Shown here: positions 1-11,233 of the stretch, piece after piece
How the letters are laid out: every line of letters begins with the position of its first letter
How positions within the stretch are numbered: the first letter of the stretch is position 1
Assembly (NCBI GenBank): GCA_033398695.1
Contig: CM065816.1
Coordinates: 134,761,358 to 134,825,357, forward strand
Length of the DNA stretch: 64,000 nucleotides
Reading direction: 5' to 3'
Source of the DNA: Orobanche coerulescens
Lineage: Eukaryota > Streptophyta > Magnoliopsida > Lamiales > Orobanchaceae
Notes under the pieces: model-generated
Told to the model about the DNA's origin: nothing
Database searches by the model: none
The model's input: only the letters and a program-made list of their open reading frames with translations
Program-made: the position numbers and the translations under genes

Positions 1-1130
1 TGCCTATTCTCATCTTGCAGCTGAGTCTTCTCTGCTGATACAGATAGGTGTGCAGATTTTAGTGTCTCAAAATCCTTAAGTAGCTGATTTACAGATTCGT
101 GGAGATCCATATCTTGTGACATGGCTGAACTATTATTTGAAACAGAGGGTTTTGAAGTTACCCCTTCATCAGCTAGGTTGGCCATCAGACAATCATACTC
201 TTTATCATCATCAGAGAAGAATCCGCTGCTGGACTCTACACGCTCTTGATCTTCTCCGATGAGGGCCTTCCTTCTATCTTCTTTTTTGCTCACCTGCTCT
301 ATCTTATAATTCTTCTTGTATTTGGAGTAGTTCTTCCGAAAGTTACTGAACCTCTGCATTATGAACACCATTTCTTCCTCAAAATCTAATGGATTTGGAG
401 GCTTTACATCAGATAAGCTCTTGGCGGGGGACACGACTGCAAAGGCTATTCCCTTCTCTGCAGGCTCGGTTGATGATGAGCTTGGGAGCTCGAACTCATA
501 AGCCTTCAGGTCGGAGAACAGCTCTTGCATCTTTATCTTATTAAGATCCTTGGATTCTCTCATGGCCACTGCCTTCATGCTCCATTCTGGATTGAGAGAT
601 CTTAGGACCTTCAGCGCCATTTCCATGTTGCCATAAGATTTACCGAGGGAGTTGATCTCATTGATGATCTAAGTGAACCTTGTGTCCACTTGGTCTATTG
701 ATTCTCCATTCTTCATTTTGAAGTTGTCAAACTTTTGAGTGGCAATTGACAATTTATTTTCTTTGATCAGCTCCGTTCCCTCACATATTAAGGCTAATGT
801 GTCCCAGATTTCTTTTGCATTCTTGCAATTCTTGATCTTGACCATGGTGGATTTGTCAAGAGTTTGATACAGCACGTCCATGGCCCGGTTGTCAAGGTTG
901 GCCAGCTTTCTTTCTTCGGAAGTCAGCAATGTCCTTTTCTTTGGGATCTTCTCTGGCTTCCCGGCTGCGATCTCCTCGGGAGTGTTGTCCTTCTCGAAGG
1001 TGAATGGACCGTCCTCTATGATGCACCACATGTCATCATGGATTGAAGATAAGTGTGCCTGCATCCTTATCTTCCAAAGATCATACTCGTCAACTGAAAA
1101 CACAGGTAGTCTAGAATGCATGTGTTCCAT
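1..1130 (-). pseudogene. Copia gag (UBN2/DUF4219 type), SIRE/Maximus-like, cut by window edge
   Basis: Capsid-type gag of a Ty1/Copia retrotransposon; it packages the element RNA in cytoplasmic particles. Reading on the minus strand from the ATG at 1130, the protein opens with MEHMHSRLPVFSVDEYDLWK, followed by the gag core (YDLWKIRMQAHL, KEIWDTLALICEG, ENKLSIATQKFDNFKMK, MRESKDLNK, LFSDLKAYEFEL). One frame is open from 1130 to the left edge except for a single TAG at 669-671 in the middle of the core, between RFT and IINEI. The region beyond it is Asp/Glu/Ser-rich and turns into a heptad-like stretch near position 1. The downstream zinc knuckle and pol lie outside the window. Family placement rests on the gag motifs and the long LTR; that it is a Copia gag is close to certain. 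Confidence 0.85.
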
Positions 1131-1194
1131 TATATAATGAGAGTAAAAATATATCTCTGATATAGATCTGGTTCGTGAAATAAATGAACCAACC

Positions 1195-1206
1195 GCTCCG
1201 ATACCA
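1195..1206 (-). other. Primer-binding site of the left Copia element
   Basis: Minus strand reads TGGTATCGGAGC, starting two bases after the LTR end. This matches the usual plant site complementary to the 3' end of initiator tRNA-Met, apart from G in place of A in the GGAGC part. It fixes the LTR as the 5' LTR and the element as minus-oriented. Confidence 0.85.
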
Positions 1207-1208
1207 CT

Positions 1209-2555
1209 TGTAGGTCACAAGTCATCCAGGAATAAGTCTAGAGGAGGTGAATAGACTTATTGAAACTCTTAAACTCTTTTTCACAAAGAGTAAGTTTCTT
1301 CAGCTGATAGATATACAAATGAGTTAGAGTCGTTTGTTCTCAATACGTGCGGAAGTCAGCTGATGAAGAATGCAAAACAAATAATGAAACACTTAACAAT
1401 GAATACAGCAGTTAAAGTATGATGCTATAAAACAGTAAAATATGCAGGCAGTTATAGTGGTCTCAGAGGTGGGGTAATCCTCTACTAATCCACTTTTCTC
1501 CAAACCAGTTGGAAATGAATTCACTATAATTGTCAACGAGTGATAAAGATTACAGTGATTCAACCAAATTACAACAGCTTCCAACCAGTGGAAATCCTTG
1601 CCGTTGCAACTCCCTTGCCTGCCTTGCACCTCTTGATCCACGATCTTTGGATGCCTTTACAGTATCGAACTTCAACCAGTGAAGTACCCCGAACTCAGGA
1701 TTAAAGACACGAGTTTTTGTCTTCTCCAACTAAGAGCTTCTTCAAGTATGAACTTTTGAGAGCTGCTCTTTTCACGATGCTACAGTTCACTTTTAGATTG
1801 CTTTGAATGCTTTGATTGCTTGAGATTATGTTCGCACTGATGTTGTGTGTTTTTCTCAGCTTCAAATCTTCGGATATATATAGGTCATGATCTCTGAGCA
1901 TTTCCTTCATAGCTGTTGCAAATCTTTTCAAAAAATCTGTCCGTTGGAGAGGTAGACTTCATTGTTTTCTTTCTGAACATTGCAAGGCTGGATTCCCATA
2001 TTTTAATCCATCTTTTGACCGTTGTGAAGACTTTGCATGTGAGGCGCCGTATCTTTTGAATATAAAAGGATTAAAGTCTTCAGTGGTAGGCCTAGATGAA
2101 TTATTCAATTCATATCCTTTGCGGGAATCTCTCCAATTTGTCTCTTCACGTTGCATGTGACTTTCCGTAATATTTGACTATTCAACGCATGCTGACGTGG
2201 ACTTGGAGTACTTGGCTGATCTCAAGTAGGCTGGTGAACAGTCATCTTCACTGCAGTTTGGGACTTCTCTGATGGCAGCTGATTGGGACTCGCCTGATCA
2301 GATGACTTGTCTGAAGTCACTTGACTGCAGTCTGGTCAAACATCTCTGATGATTTTTGTTGACCAGAACTTCTCTGACTTGACTCGGCTGTACCTATCTG
2401 ATGAACTCAGCTGTACATTTGTACTTAGCCGATTTGAGCCTAACTTATTTTAGCCTATAGAAGATACTCATTTGGTTCTTCTTTACATTTTGCCAAGTAA
2501 TAAACATTTGAATTATATTAATGACATCATCAGAATCTAGCAAGTATTCCTAACA
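1209..2555 (-). mobile_element. 5' LTR of a SIRE/Maximus-like Copia element
   Basis: On the minus strand the LTR starts TGTTAGGAATACTTGC (end at 2555) and ends CTACA (1209), giving a 1347-bp LTR with TG...CA ends. A TATA box (TATATATA, about 1874-1882) lies roughly halfway. The bases next to the outer end, AAATG (2556-2560), are the presumed target duplication; the partner is outside the window. The sequence beyond 2556 is part of a Gypsy-type LTR, so this Copia element inserted into it. Small open frames inside the LTR (1393-1641, 1701-1931, 1959-2156) show no family resemblance and are treated as chance. Confidence 0.85.
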
Positions 2556-2570
2556 AAATGTAGGTATTGG

Positions 2571-2880
2571 GAAACAACTGCGATTAGTTCAAGCCCCAGA
2601 CTTGTCCATAATGAGATCACCTAGTGACCTTGACCTGCTAAATGGCAGGTGCTGGAAAATCAACTGTGAGAAGTTCAAGTCCCAGACTTACCCATGATGA
2701 GATCACTTAGTGACCATGACCTGCTGAATTGCAAGTGCTGGGAAATCAACTGTGAGAAATTCAAGCCTTAGATTTGCCCATAATGAGATCACCTAGTGAC
2801 TGAAACTTGCTGAACTGCAAGGTGCTTTGAAACAACTGCGAGAAGTTCAAGCCCTGGGCTTACCCACCAAGCACTAGCCG
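2571..2880. repeat. 86-bp tandem repeat in Gypsy LTR copy D
   Basis: Nearly four units of about 86 bp, each with AGTTCAAGCCC..GACTT, CCATAATGAGATCAC, GTGACCTTGACCTGCT and GGTGCTGG. The same unit recurs twice at 43990-44160, about once at 49840-49925 and about five times at 53085-53510 in the related LTRs, so copy number changes between copies. Confidence 0.85.
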
Positions 2881-3033
2881 AGACTAGCCTCCAAAACATA
2901 AATTATCACAAATGGCAATGATCACAAAATGATCGAATTCAAAAGAATGATAGTGTACTGTCTTGAGTCGGCCAACACAACCACAATAACCCAAAGATGG
3001 GCACCATCCTCGGTGGTCCCAATTAAAGTACCT

Positions 3034-3352
3034 TATTGGGATTCGGTCCAGCATCCAGCCTGCATGGGCTTAAAAATGCGCGAGGTGCGGCTTGCGGTTC
3101 GACCTGTGAGGTCTGCACTAGAAAGTGGTTAAATGAATTGATTTGGACTAGTCATACCAACAAGATGCATCTTCTGTTCTGGTATCCATCTCATAGAAAC
3201 TCCAAAGTTAAGCGTGCTTGGCCTGGAGTAGTTATGGGATGGGTGACCCCCTGGGAAGTTTTTCAGGTGCGCGTGAGTGAGGACAAAGCGCGCTAGAAAT
3301 GATTCGTGTTGGTACAGTGAGGATAGTCTTCATCATTTCTCAGGGACCAACA
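3034..3352 (+). mobile_element. Cassandra-like solo LTR carrying a 5S rRNA domain
   Basis: A 319-bp insertion into Gypsy LTR copy D. It is flanked by a perfect 5-bp duplication TACCT (3029-3033 and 3353-3357), and the host LTR reads on across it (CCCAATTAAAGTACCT to TACCTCGATTGCC). The ends are TATTGGGATTCGG and GGGACCAACA, that is a TG start mutated to TA and an intact CA end. The middle holds a 5S rRNA-like segment. Cassandra TRIM elements are known for exactly this: LTRs of about 240-350 bp with a 5S-derived Pol III domain. No second LTR or internal domain is seen, so it is a solo LTR. Confidence 0.8.
3145..3273 (+). other. 5S rRNA-like domain inside the Cassandra-like LTR
   Basis: The segment follows plant 5S rRNA: GTCATACCAAC near the start, then AGTTAAGCGTGCTTGG (A-box region), GAGTAGTTATGGG (intermediate element) and GGATGGGTGACC..CTGGGAAG (C box). 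The promoter boxes are nearly intact while the flanks are diverged, as in Cassandra elements. It is not a ribosomal gene in a 5S array: there is one copy, it is diverged, and it sits inside a TSD-bounded LTR. Whether it is transcribed cannot be told. Confidence 0.82.
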
Positions 3353-5189
3353 TACCTCGATTGCCTTTAGTCGGCCAATCGATAATAATAGAATAATGGA
3401 TGGGCACCATCCTCGACAGTCCCTATGAAAATACTTCAATTGCCTTCAATCGATTAATCGATAATAATAGAATAACAGATTAGCACTGTCATTGACAGTT
3501 CCAACTAAAGTACCTCGATTGCCTTTAATCAACCAATAGATAACAATTGAATAATGAATGGGCACCATCATTGACAGTCCCAATTAAAATACCTCGATTG
3601 CCTTGAATTGGCCAGTTAATAACAACAATACAACAAATGCCTCGTCACCTTTAATTGCCCACCGATGACAGAGATGATAATTGAATACGACAATGCCTTC
3701 AATATCGGCCAATATAACAACAGTAACAATAATAATGAAGAAATTACATCTCGAAATGACACGACATATTCATACACATAAAGATAATATTATTTGCTTT
3801 GACTAGTACAAGTATAAAACTTGGCTAAAATCAAATACGATCAAGCCCTTCCACGAACGACGAACGACATCCTTCGACACTCACATATACTCATACAACT
3901 TTGAATCAAATATCAAAATCAACAACAACAATATATATGTCATTACCTCAAATCGGCTATCAAGAACAATAATAACAACAAGTGTCTCAATGCCTTGAAC
4001 TGGCCATTAAAGAAACGATAACAAATATCATAATTTTCCGAAGAGTATTGTATCAAGCGATTCCCCAATATAAATAAAATAATGAAGACACTACGTCTCC
4101 AAATGATACAACACATACATACACATAAATGATAATATTTTCGCTTTGACTAGTACAAGTATAAAACTCGGGTAAAATCAAAGATGATCAAGTCCTTCCA
4201 CAAACGACGAACGACGTCCTTCGACAACCACAAACACTTATACAACCTTGAATGAAATACAATTTAATCAATAACATAATATAAATATTGAATTAAACAT
4301 GATAGATATCCTAGATTCAACACGAATTGATCAAACTACTCAAACAAATATCATCCTCAACTATGAATTCTAACATCCTCAAATCATCTCAATGATCCAA
4401 TTAATATGATCATAATATTCTTAATACTAGTGACAAACAATTCAACAATTATTATCAAGAATGATCATCACATTAATCAACTTATTATGATAGTATCATT
4501 CTATATTATCGTAATCACCTTAAGAACACAATCAACAATACAACATGATGTCTCACCATCATCAATCACCAATCATCAACAATTTTGGTCTAACCAACAA
4601 GATTAACTTAACCAGTTCAAAATTATGATAATTATCTCATATCTTATTATAATCCTTAATTAAAATGGTTATAATTTCTGAAGAACTGCATTAACTTCAA
4701 TAATCATCTCAAAGTAATGTTAATCATCTAACAATCTCACCATAACTCTTCCAAAACGTGATTATAATATCTCAGTATTCTTAAACCTCAAAAACATATT
4801 GACCCTCAAGCTAAAATCATAATGCTCTTCATCATGCGATCATAAAAACCATCAAGAATCATGTTATCCTCTAATCAATCCATCAACACAAGAGGTAATT
4901 GTTAACATCATCATAATATCGAGATTAACACAATATTAGCCAACATACCTCTTGAAGATGAAGAACAGCCTCAAACACTTCGAGTATCCACCTCAATCTT
5001 CAAGCTCCCAAGCTATAATCCAAGTTATGAAGCTCCAAAGAAAGTTAGAAGAGGTTGGATAACACTAAGGGGGACATGGATGATTTCTAGAGAGAGAAAC
5101 CCTGAGTTAGGTCATGCAAAAATGAAAGACAAGACATATCTTTATAATCTTCACTTTCTATTACTGTCGCTAATCCTCCATAATCAAGT

Positions 5190-5525
5190 ACGTTAGAGCG
5201 CTTACGTACGCTAACCCCTCCATGTAGCGGAAGCTATAGGCCTCCAGATGCTACTGCCAATTTTTACATTTTCTTACATACGTTGACCATAATAGCGTAT
5301 GTAAAGGCTCCCATATTACATATGCTAATATATATACATTACGTACGTAATACCATTGACCTAGCTGTCCAAATCGAGTCAAATTGCTCCAGCCAAGCTC
5401 GGCCCCACACGCCCCAAAGTAGATTGATCTGATTCCCTTCTATTCGTATGAAACCAACACGGCCTAACGTACGTAACCTACATTATCTAGCGTACGTTAG
5501 CTACTACATGCAGTGTACGCTAGGG
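5190..5525 (-). promoter_or_regulatory. U3 palindrome cluster, Gypsy LTR copy D
   Basis: Many short palindromes or near-palindromes around GTAC/ACGT: TTACGTACGCTAA, CTTACATACGTT, TTACGTACGTAAT, AACGTACGTAACC, TAGCGTACGTTAG. They lie immediately upstream, in the minus direction, of the TATA-like stretch near 5140. The same position is occupied by such clusters in the other Gypsy-type LTRs of this window. ACGT cores are bZIP-type binding sites in general; any function here is inference. Confidence 0.55.
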
Positions 5526-5705
5526 CTAAGACACTTAGTCAAAAGCACAATTCACCAAGCAACATCCAATCGGCAACAATTCGATTCCCTAGAATTCCAA
5601 TGCAATTTACATTGTATAAGTCCAATACAACACCACTTGTATAATTCCAAATATATACGTACAATGCAACAGCAAAAACAAAATTTTTTACCTACAGATA
5701 TTACA

Positions 5706-6035
5706 TGGAACATGTCCAAAATCAATGATGACATTTGGGAAAACTAGTAGTGAAATTATGGACAGAAATGAAAATGATGTTGATAGATCGATTCCATCCT
5801 CCACATCAAGACTAGTGATACCAGACGTTGGTACAAGGACATAAATCTGTTACGGCTATCACTGCACAATAATATGATCGTGACTGAAGGGCAGTTAGTT
5901 GCAGAATATATCAATGGATTAAAGCTGGCAATATGCACTAAAATCAAATACCCGATTATTCTCACTCTTAACGAGGCTCATAATATCGCGCAATGGGCAT
6001 AATCGGTAGGATTTCATAATTATTGTGGAAGAGAG
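5706..6035 (+). pseudogene. Old Gypsy gag relic, left part
   Basis: Translation of about 5834-5998 gives a Ty3/Gypsy gag segment: RWYKDINLLRLSLHNN, then TEGQLVAEYINGLKL and LTLNEAHNIAQWA, which is the usual EEQLVARYIGGL...EAHQRA region, closed by a stop at about 5999. The rest of the gene lies on the far side of the chromovirus (15040-15540). Before 5830 I see no clear coding sequence. Confidence 0.6.
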
Positions 6036-8012
6036 TGTAACCCCCCAAAGATATTCAGGGTATATTACAGCGTTGTGGACCCTTACATGGGATCCAATAG
6101 ACTATAATTAAGAAAAATACGACTCGTCTAACTATCTCAGTTAGCGAGAAAACACACATCATCAGGACGAAATTAATTGAAACACCCAGTATAACCGGAA
6201 AAACAGCCTTCACTGACAATCATAAATAACATTAACGATACAAAACCATAATCCGAGTAAAAATGCCTGAGTACTCGCGAGTACTATCTATAAGTTCACA
6301 AGTTGGAAAAACAACCATATCGAAATGGACAACGAAAATAAATAAACTCTTTTGCACCCGTCATCAACCCTGGCCAGCATACTCGTAATGCCCTAGTGCC
6401 TGATCGTCCGGCTGAACATAACCTGAAATTCATAACAAGAATTTCCCCAAAACGGGTCCCCAAAGGGGTTAGCAATTACGCTAGTACAAGTAACCAAATG
6501 AACGACTTACATCTTACACATTTAGTCGATGCATGCAATCATGAAATCACAGTTCAAAAGCACTCATTTCCGGAAACGCCAATACCCAAAACACATTTAT
6601 AAAAATGCACCACAATTAACAGTTGATCCACGACTCTGTGGACCCCTACCGAGACCCCGCCGAATCTAACCCGTAGTGGTTAAAAGCCAAGATCGTCGAT
6701 CAACGCCTCTGTGGACCCCTACTGAGACCTCGTCGGATCTTACCCGTAGTGAGCATGCACACACACGCAATACTATCATGTTAAGAGTGTAAGTTCATCA
6801 AGAAACTTGCCTCGATTATCACGATAAAAAGATGAAATGGACAATCGCGGTTGCGAGAAACCGGACACATCGATCCTAGACGAGTTGTCAAACACCATTA
6901 CAACCGATTCGACAAGAATAACAATAACGGAAGACACCAGAAACCCCACCTACGATTCATGTAAGTTCGTACAAAAACAACGACGAGGACGGATCGCAAC
7001 CGAACCCTCTCGATTTCACAAATACAACAAAACTTACCATGAATTGTAGGGGAAACAAGAATACCACCAAGATTAATCATATACATCATGGATTAACCAA
7101 CAATATTGGACGAATCGTACAAAAACTCGAAAACCCCCAAATTTCCTAAAAATAGGGTTCTAGGAGATTACCTTGGATCGAAGACGAAGAACAAGTGTTG
7201 GTGTTGTTAACCTACACCAAGAACTCAAGGAAGATGATGGTTAGGAGTTGCAAGACTTCGAATCGCTCGGAGATCGCCCAAAATCGCCCAAAGATCGGAG
7301 AGGAGGAAGGAAGATGAGAAATGGCCGAAATCGGTCAACTCCTGGGTAAATAAACCCAGGCCCGATTACGTACGTTAGCCTCAGTCAGCTAACGTACGTT
7401 AGCTGATTAACGTACGTAAGACTTTCCGTCTTACATACGTAATGCATGGGCAGAACCAACTGTCCAAGAATATAAAGGCCATTACATACGTTAGTACGTT
7501 AAGCATCGCCGTAACGTACGTTATGTCCTCCCAATATATGAAGAAATGACCCGGAAATTCAAACACGACGATTAACCAAATCACGATGATACGAATACTT
7601 GGAGTTCGAGACGATGAACCTAAGTGCCAAAAGGAACATATTTCTGACTACCCAAAAGTTCGGAAGACAACAACAAACATAATTACTCCATAACTTTGGG
7701 AAATTACCAAACGGCCCAAAACACCCGAAATACATGATACATGATCGAAACAACTAACGAAAGCTCACAACACACATAACAACATGAGATGGATCTGAGG
7801 CTACTCCGAAACGGCGATTCCGAACAACAGTTATGAGAATCAAACGAAATAGCGATGGAAATGACATTAAACACGAAATTCAGTAAAACAAGTCCGAAAC
7901 AAGCTCGAATGACAAAAATTCCAGTAATAAATATTCTCAAAATATCAATACGGTTACAAACGAGTCACTAAAAATAAAAATACCAAAAAAGGAAAAAAAT
8001 GCAGATATTACA
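6036..8012 (-). mobile_element. 3' LTR of the Tekay-type element
   Basis: 1977 bp, matching 12926-15039 throughout by eye. It contains two 75-bp repeat units (GATCAACGCCTCTGTGGACC.., about 6620-6760), a TATA region (near 7350, minus) and a shortened palindrome cluster. About 155 bp present in the 5' LTR (14368-14522) are missing here at 7493/7494. No gene; small open frames are chance. Confidence 0.9.
7371..7532 (-). promoter_or_regulatory. U3 palindrome cluster, 3' LTR, shortened
   Basis: About six copies of TAACGTACGTTA / TTACGTACGTAA-type palindromes upstream of the minus-strand TATA box. The 5' LTR has about twelve. The join ACATACGTTA|GTACGTTAAG lies inside one palindrome. Confidence 0.65.
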
Positions 8013-8049
8013 TTCTACCCCTCTAAAAATAAGTTTCGTCCCGAAACTT
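8013..8049 (-). promoter_or_regulatory. Polypurine tract and preceding hairpin of the Tekay-type element
   Basis: Minus strand: AAGTTTCGGGACGAAACTT (8031-8049), an 8-bp perfect stem with loop GGA, then ATTTTT and the purine tract AGAGGGGTAGAA next to the LTR. The purine tract primes plus-strand DNA synthesis. The hairpin overlaps the stop codon of the last reading frame and recurs at 22128-22146 and 47779-47798. Confidence 0.8.
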
Positions 8050-8401
8050 AAGAAACAAACAACTCGGGGTATCTAGCACGCATGCTATCATCGGTTTCCC
8101 AAGTTGCCTCCTCGACACCATGCCTCGACCACTGCACATTGACCAAAGGAATGGTCTTATGCCTTAGTCGTTTCTCACGGTGCTCCAAAATCTTCAAGAG
8201 ACGCTCCTCGAAGGTAATATCCTCGGCGACATCGATCTCACCATAGTTGATGACATGACTAGGATCCGGAACATATTTATTCAGCTGGGAAACATGGAAA
8301 ACGCTATGAACGTGGCTCAAATCCGGGGGTAACACCAAATGATATGCCAACTCGCCGACTCTCTCGAGAATATCAAAGGGCCCAATAAACCTCGGACTCA
8401 A
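8048..8401 (-). pseudogene. Integrase C-terminus with chromodomain
   Basis: 118 codons in one frame: MSPRFIGPFDILERVGELAY (integrase C-terminal core), then HVHSVFHVSQLNKY, and a chromodomain-like tail with VNVQWSRHGVEEATWET and MRARYPELF just before the stop. Known role of this tail: guiding integration through histone marks. The sequence is that of the Tekay/Del group. A stop and frameshift separate it from the integrase core upstream. No start codon of its own is expected. Confidence 0.88.
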
Positions 8402-8430
8402 CTTTCCCTTCTTCCCGAAGCGGAAAACTC

Positions 8431-9112
8431 CTACGTCGGCGACACCTTTAGCAAAACGTGGTCTCTCACCTTGAATTCCAAAGGTCGACGACGAACATCA
8501 ACATAGGATTTCTGTCGACTCTGAGCAGTCAACATCCTCTCCCGAATCAATTCCACCTTCTTCCTCGTCTCTAAGGCGATATACGGTTCAGTCCCGACCA
8601 AATCGGATGCCTCGTTCCAACAAATCGGCGATCGACAATGCTGCCTATAAAGCGCCTCATACAATGCCATCTTGATCGACGTGTGCCAACTATTGTTGTA
8701 CGTGAACTCGATCAACGGCAAATGCTCCTCCCAGTCACTGCTCCAATCGAGACCACAAGCACGCAACATGTCCTCAAATGTCTGGATAATGCGTTTCGAC
8801 TGCCCATCCGACTAAGTTTGAAAAGAAGTACTCAGACGCAAACGAGTACCCAATGCCTTATGTACTGCCCGCCAAAAGTGCGATACAAAACGGCCATACC
8901 GATCCGAAATAATAGACTTCGGAGTATCGTGAAGTCTCACAATCTGCGCAACAAATACACGAGCTAACCTCTCTGGACCCCAAGTATCCTTGATGCCCAG
9001 AAAATGTGCCGACTAGGTTATACGATCCACGATCACCCAAACCATATTCGTACCAGACTTCGATCTCGGCAAGCTTGTGACAAAGTCCATCGAAATATCT
9101 TCCCATTTCCAT
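8431..9112 (-). pseudogene. Integrase catalytic core, broken
   Basis: Strand-transfer core of the chromovirus integrase. Readable in pieces on the minus strand: WEDISMDFVTSLPRS, VWVIVDRIT, IISDRYGRF (second Asp), DGQS followed by Lys, [20 protein letters not shown] and [11 protein letters not shown]. The expected catalytic Glu right after DGQS is an AAA (Lys) codon at 8794-8796, a likely G-to-A change. Together with stops near 8815 and 9015 and several frameshifts this makes the enzyme dead. Confidence 0.82.
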
Positions 9113-9700
9113 CCCAGAACGGGAAGCAACTGTAATAACCCGACCGTTCGCTGATGCTCGATTTGACCTGCTGACAAGTCAAACATCTCGCTTCAAACCG
9201 TGCGACCTCCTCCTTCATGTCATTCCACCAAAAGTTCCTCCTTAGGTCCTTATACATCTTACTCGAACCTGGATGAACTGAGTAAGGCGTAGCAATGGCC
9301 CACCGAATTCCAAGTCGTTCAGTACACAAAGCCGACTCTAGAATCTCAACACACCATCCTCGTGAATCACAAACCCAGGATACTTTCCCTTAAGAACATT
9401 CTCTAGGATTTGAGTAATCATCGGATCTTCCAACTTCTTTAGTTTAATTTCATCGATCAGCGATGACGAAATTTCCAAAGCGCAAAGCTGTCCGACAGCT
9501 CCTGGCAACAAAATCTCCACACTCAACTCGATCAAATCCCACTGAAGCTCAAATTGAGACGTAAGTGTCTCAAGCGTCCGTAGCGCAACCGGTTTCCGAC
9601 TCAAGGAATCTTCCACGATGTTCGCCTTGCCTGGATGATAAAGGATCTCGAGGTCATAATCCTTAATCAACTCCAACCACCTTTTCTGCCTCATATTCAA
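9113..9700 (-). pseudogene. RNase H end and integrase zinc-binding domain
   Basis: From 9700 down: MRQKRWLELIKDYDLEILYH and PGKANIVEDSLSRK (the link from RNase H to integrase), then after a stop YSVHPGSSKMYKDLRRNFWW and CLTCQQVKSS, the His/His/Cys/Cys zinc motif. Standard order for Ty3/Gypsy pol. Broken by a stop at about 9338. Confidence 0.83.
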
Positions 9701-9718
9701 CTCTCGCTGAGTGAATAT

Positions 9719-10120
9719 TTACTTCAGACTTTTATGATCGGTAAAAATCTGACACGTGAAGCCAAAAAGATAGTGGCGCCAAATCTTGAGCGCGAAAACA
9801 ACTGCCGCTAACTCCAAATCGTGAGTCGGGTAGTTAAGCTTATATGACCTCAAATGTCTCGATGAAAACGCAATAGTCTTGTCGTGCTGCATCAACACGC
9901 ACCCAAGACCCTGACCCGAAGCATCGCTATAAATAGCAAAACCCTCATTGCCACACGGCAACGCTATGATCAGGGTTGAAGTCAAACGCCTCTTCAGCTC
10001 CTCAAAACTCGACTGTCTTTCGTCATTATAGACGAACTTCTCGGATTTCTGAAGCAACTGTGTAAGTTGCCGAGCCAGTTTCGAGAACCCCTCGATGAAC
10101 TTACGATAGTATCCAGCCAA
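9719..10120 (-). pseudogene. RNase H domain
   Basis: Removes element RNA from RNA:DNA hybrids during reverse transcription. Motifs: [16 protein letters not shown] (palm/connection end), [18 protein letters not shown] (first Asp), [20 protein letters not shown] (Glu) and [12 protein letters not shown] follows HKSLK where Tyr is usual. It is separated from RT by stops in 10120-10250. Confidence 0.88.
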
Positions 10121-10249
10121 ACCTAAGAAACTACGGACCTATTTCACATTCTTAGGCAGTGCCCAATCTAACAGTGCCTCAATCTTCTGTGGATCCACAC
10201 GGACCCCCTCGGCTGAAATCATCTGACCCAGAAACATCAACTCCTTCAG

Positions 10250-11188
10250 TCAGAACTCACATTTCGGGAACTTTGCATAAAGTTGCTCGGTCTTCAAAAT
10301 GTCTAACACCACACGCAGATGATGTGCATGCTCCTCCTCATTCTTCGAATAGATAAGAATATCGTCAATGAAGACGACGACACACTTATCTAAATACTCT
10401 ATGAAAACTTTGTTCATCAACTGCATGAACACTGCTGGCGCGTTGGTTAGCCCAAAGGGCATAACCACAAACTCATAATGTCTGTATCTTGTCCGAAAAG
10501 CTATTTTCGGACCATGGGACTCCTTTACCCGAAGCTGATAGTACCCCGATCTCAAGTCGATCTTCGAGAATACCACAGCTCCCTTCAACTGATCAAACAA
10601 GTCATCAATCCTCAACAAGATATACTTGTTCTTGATGGTCACCTTGTTTAGCTCACAGTAGTCGATACATAAACGCAGTGAACCATCCTTCTTCCGCATA
10701 AACAGAACCAGTGCGCTCCAAGGCGAAGAGCTCGGTCGAATATACCCTAACTCAAGAAGCTCACTTAACTGCTTCTTCAACTCAGCCATCTCTGAAGGTG
10801 CCATGTGATACGGCGCCTTCGAAATCGGAGCCTCGCCCGGCTCCAACTCGATAGCGAACTCAACCTCATGGTCCGGTGGCAACCTCGGTAACTCGTCAGG
10901 AAAGACATCAGGGAACTCACTAACGACTGGAATCAATGAAAACTTGACTCCACCATCCTCCGCCTTCAAAGCGTAACACCAATAACCACTACACCCGTTC
11001 CGCAGGAGTCTAATCGCCTTCAAGGCGTTAATCACGAACTTCTGGTTCCCCCTCTTTCGCCCCGCGAAAGAGTGCTCGGTGCCGTCCTCGGCTAACATGG
11101 TTATGATTCTCATGCGGTAGTTCATGATCGCACCATGCCGCTTGATCCAATCATCCCCAAGAATCAAATCCTCACCCTCAATACCCAC
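10250..11188 (-). pseudogene. Reverse transcriptase with protease tail
   Basis: The longest open piece of pol, 312 codons. It starts in the protease C-terminus ([17 protein letters not shown]). RT motifs follow in order: [99 protein letters not shown] and [11 protein letters not shown] (catalytic FIDD). It ends at a TGA after KCEF. The frame is intact across all catalytic motifs, although YNELN/RQLN-type positions are changed (YCELN, YILL). Confidence 0.92.
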
Positions 11189-11233
11189 AACAATAAGACT
11201 AGAGAGCTAAGCCCTCTCACAAATAATCACAGT

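Larger units (their letters stand above)
2556..5705 (-). mobile_element. Gypsy-type LTR (copy D), truncated by the Copia insertion
   Basis: This stretch aligns by eye, block after block, with the LTRs at 43018-47760, 48703-55715 and 52265-55462: 86-bp repeats (2571-2880), GATGGGCACC..CCAATCGATAA repeats, the block with GACTAGTACAAGTATAAAACT, a TATA region near 5140, palindromes, and the end GATATTACA at 5705. Transcription orientation is minus. The TGTAACACC end is missing because the Copia LTR interrupts it and the rest lies left of the window. No polypurine tract follows 5705, so a solo LTR is likely. No gene is present; the open frames here are AT-rich chance frames. Confidence 0.75.

Noticed and set aside
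3145..3273. Functional 5S rRNA gene
   Set aside because: Diverged single copy inside a TSD-bounded LTR; the transposon explanation covers it.
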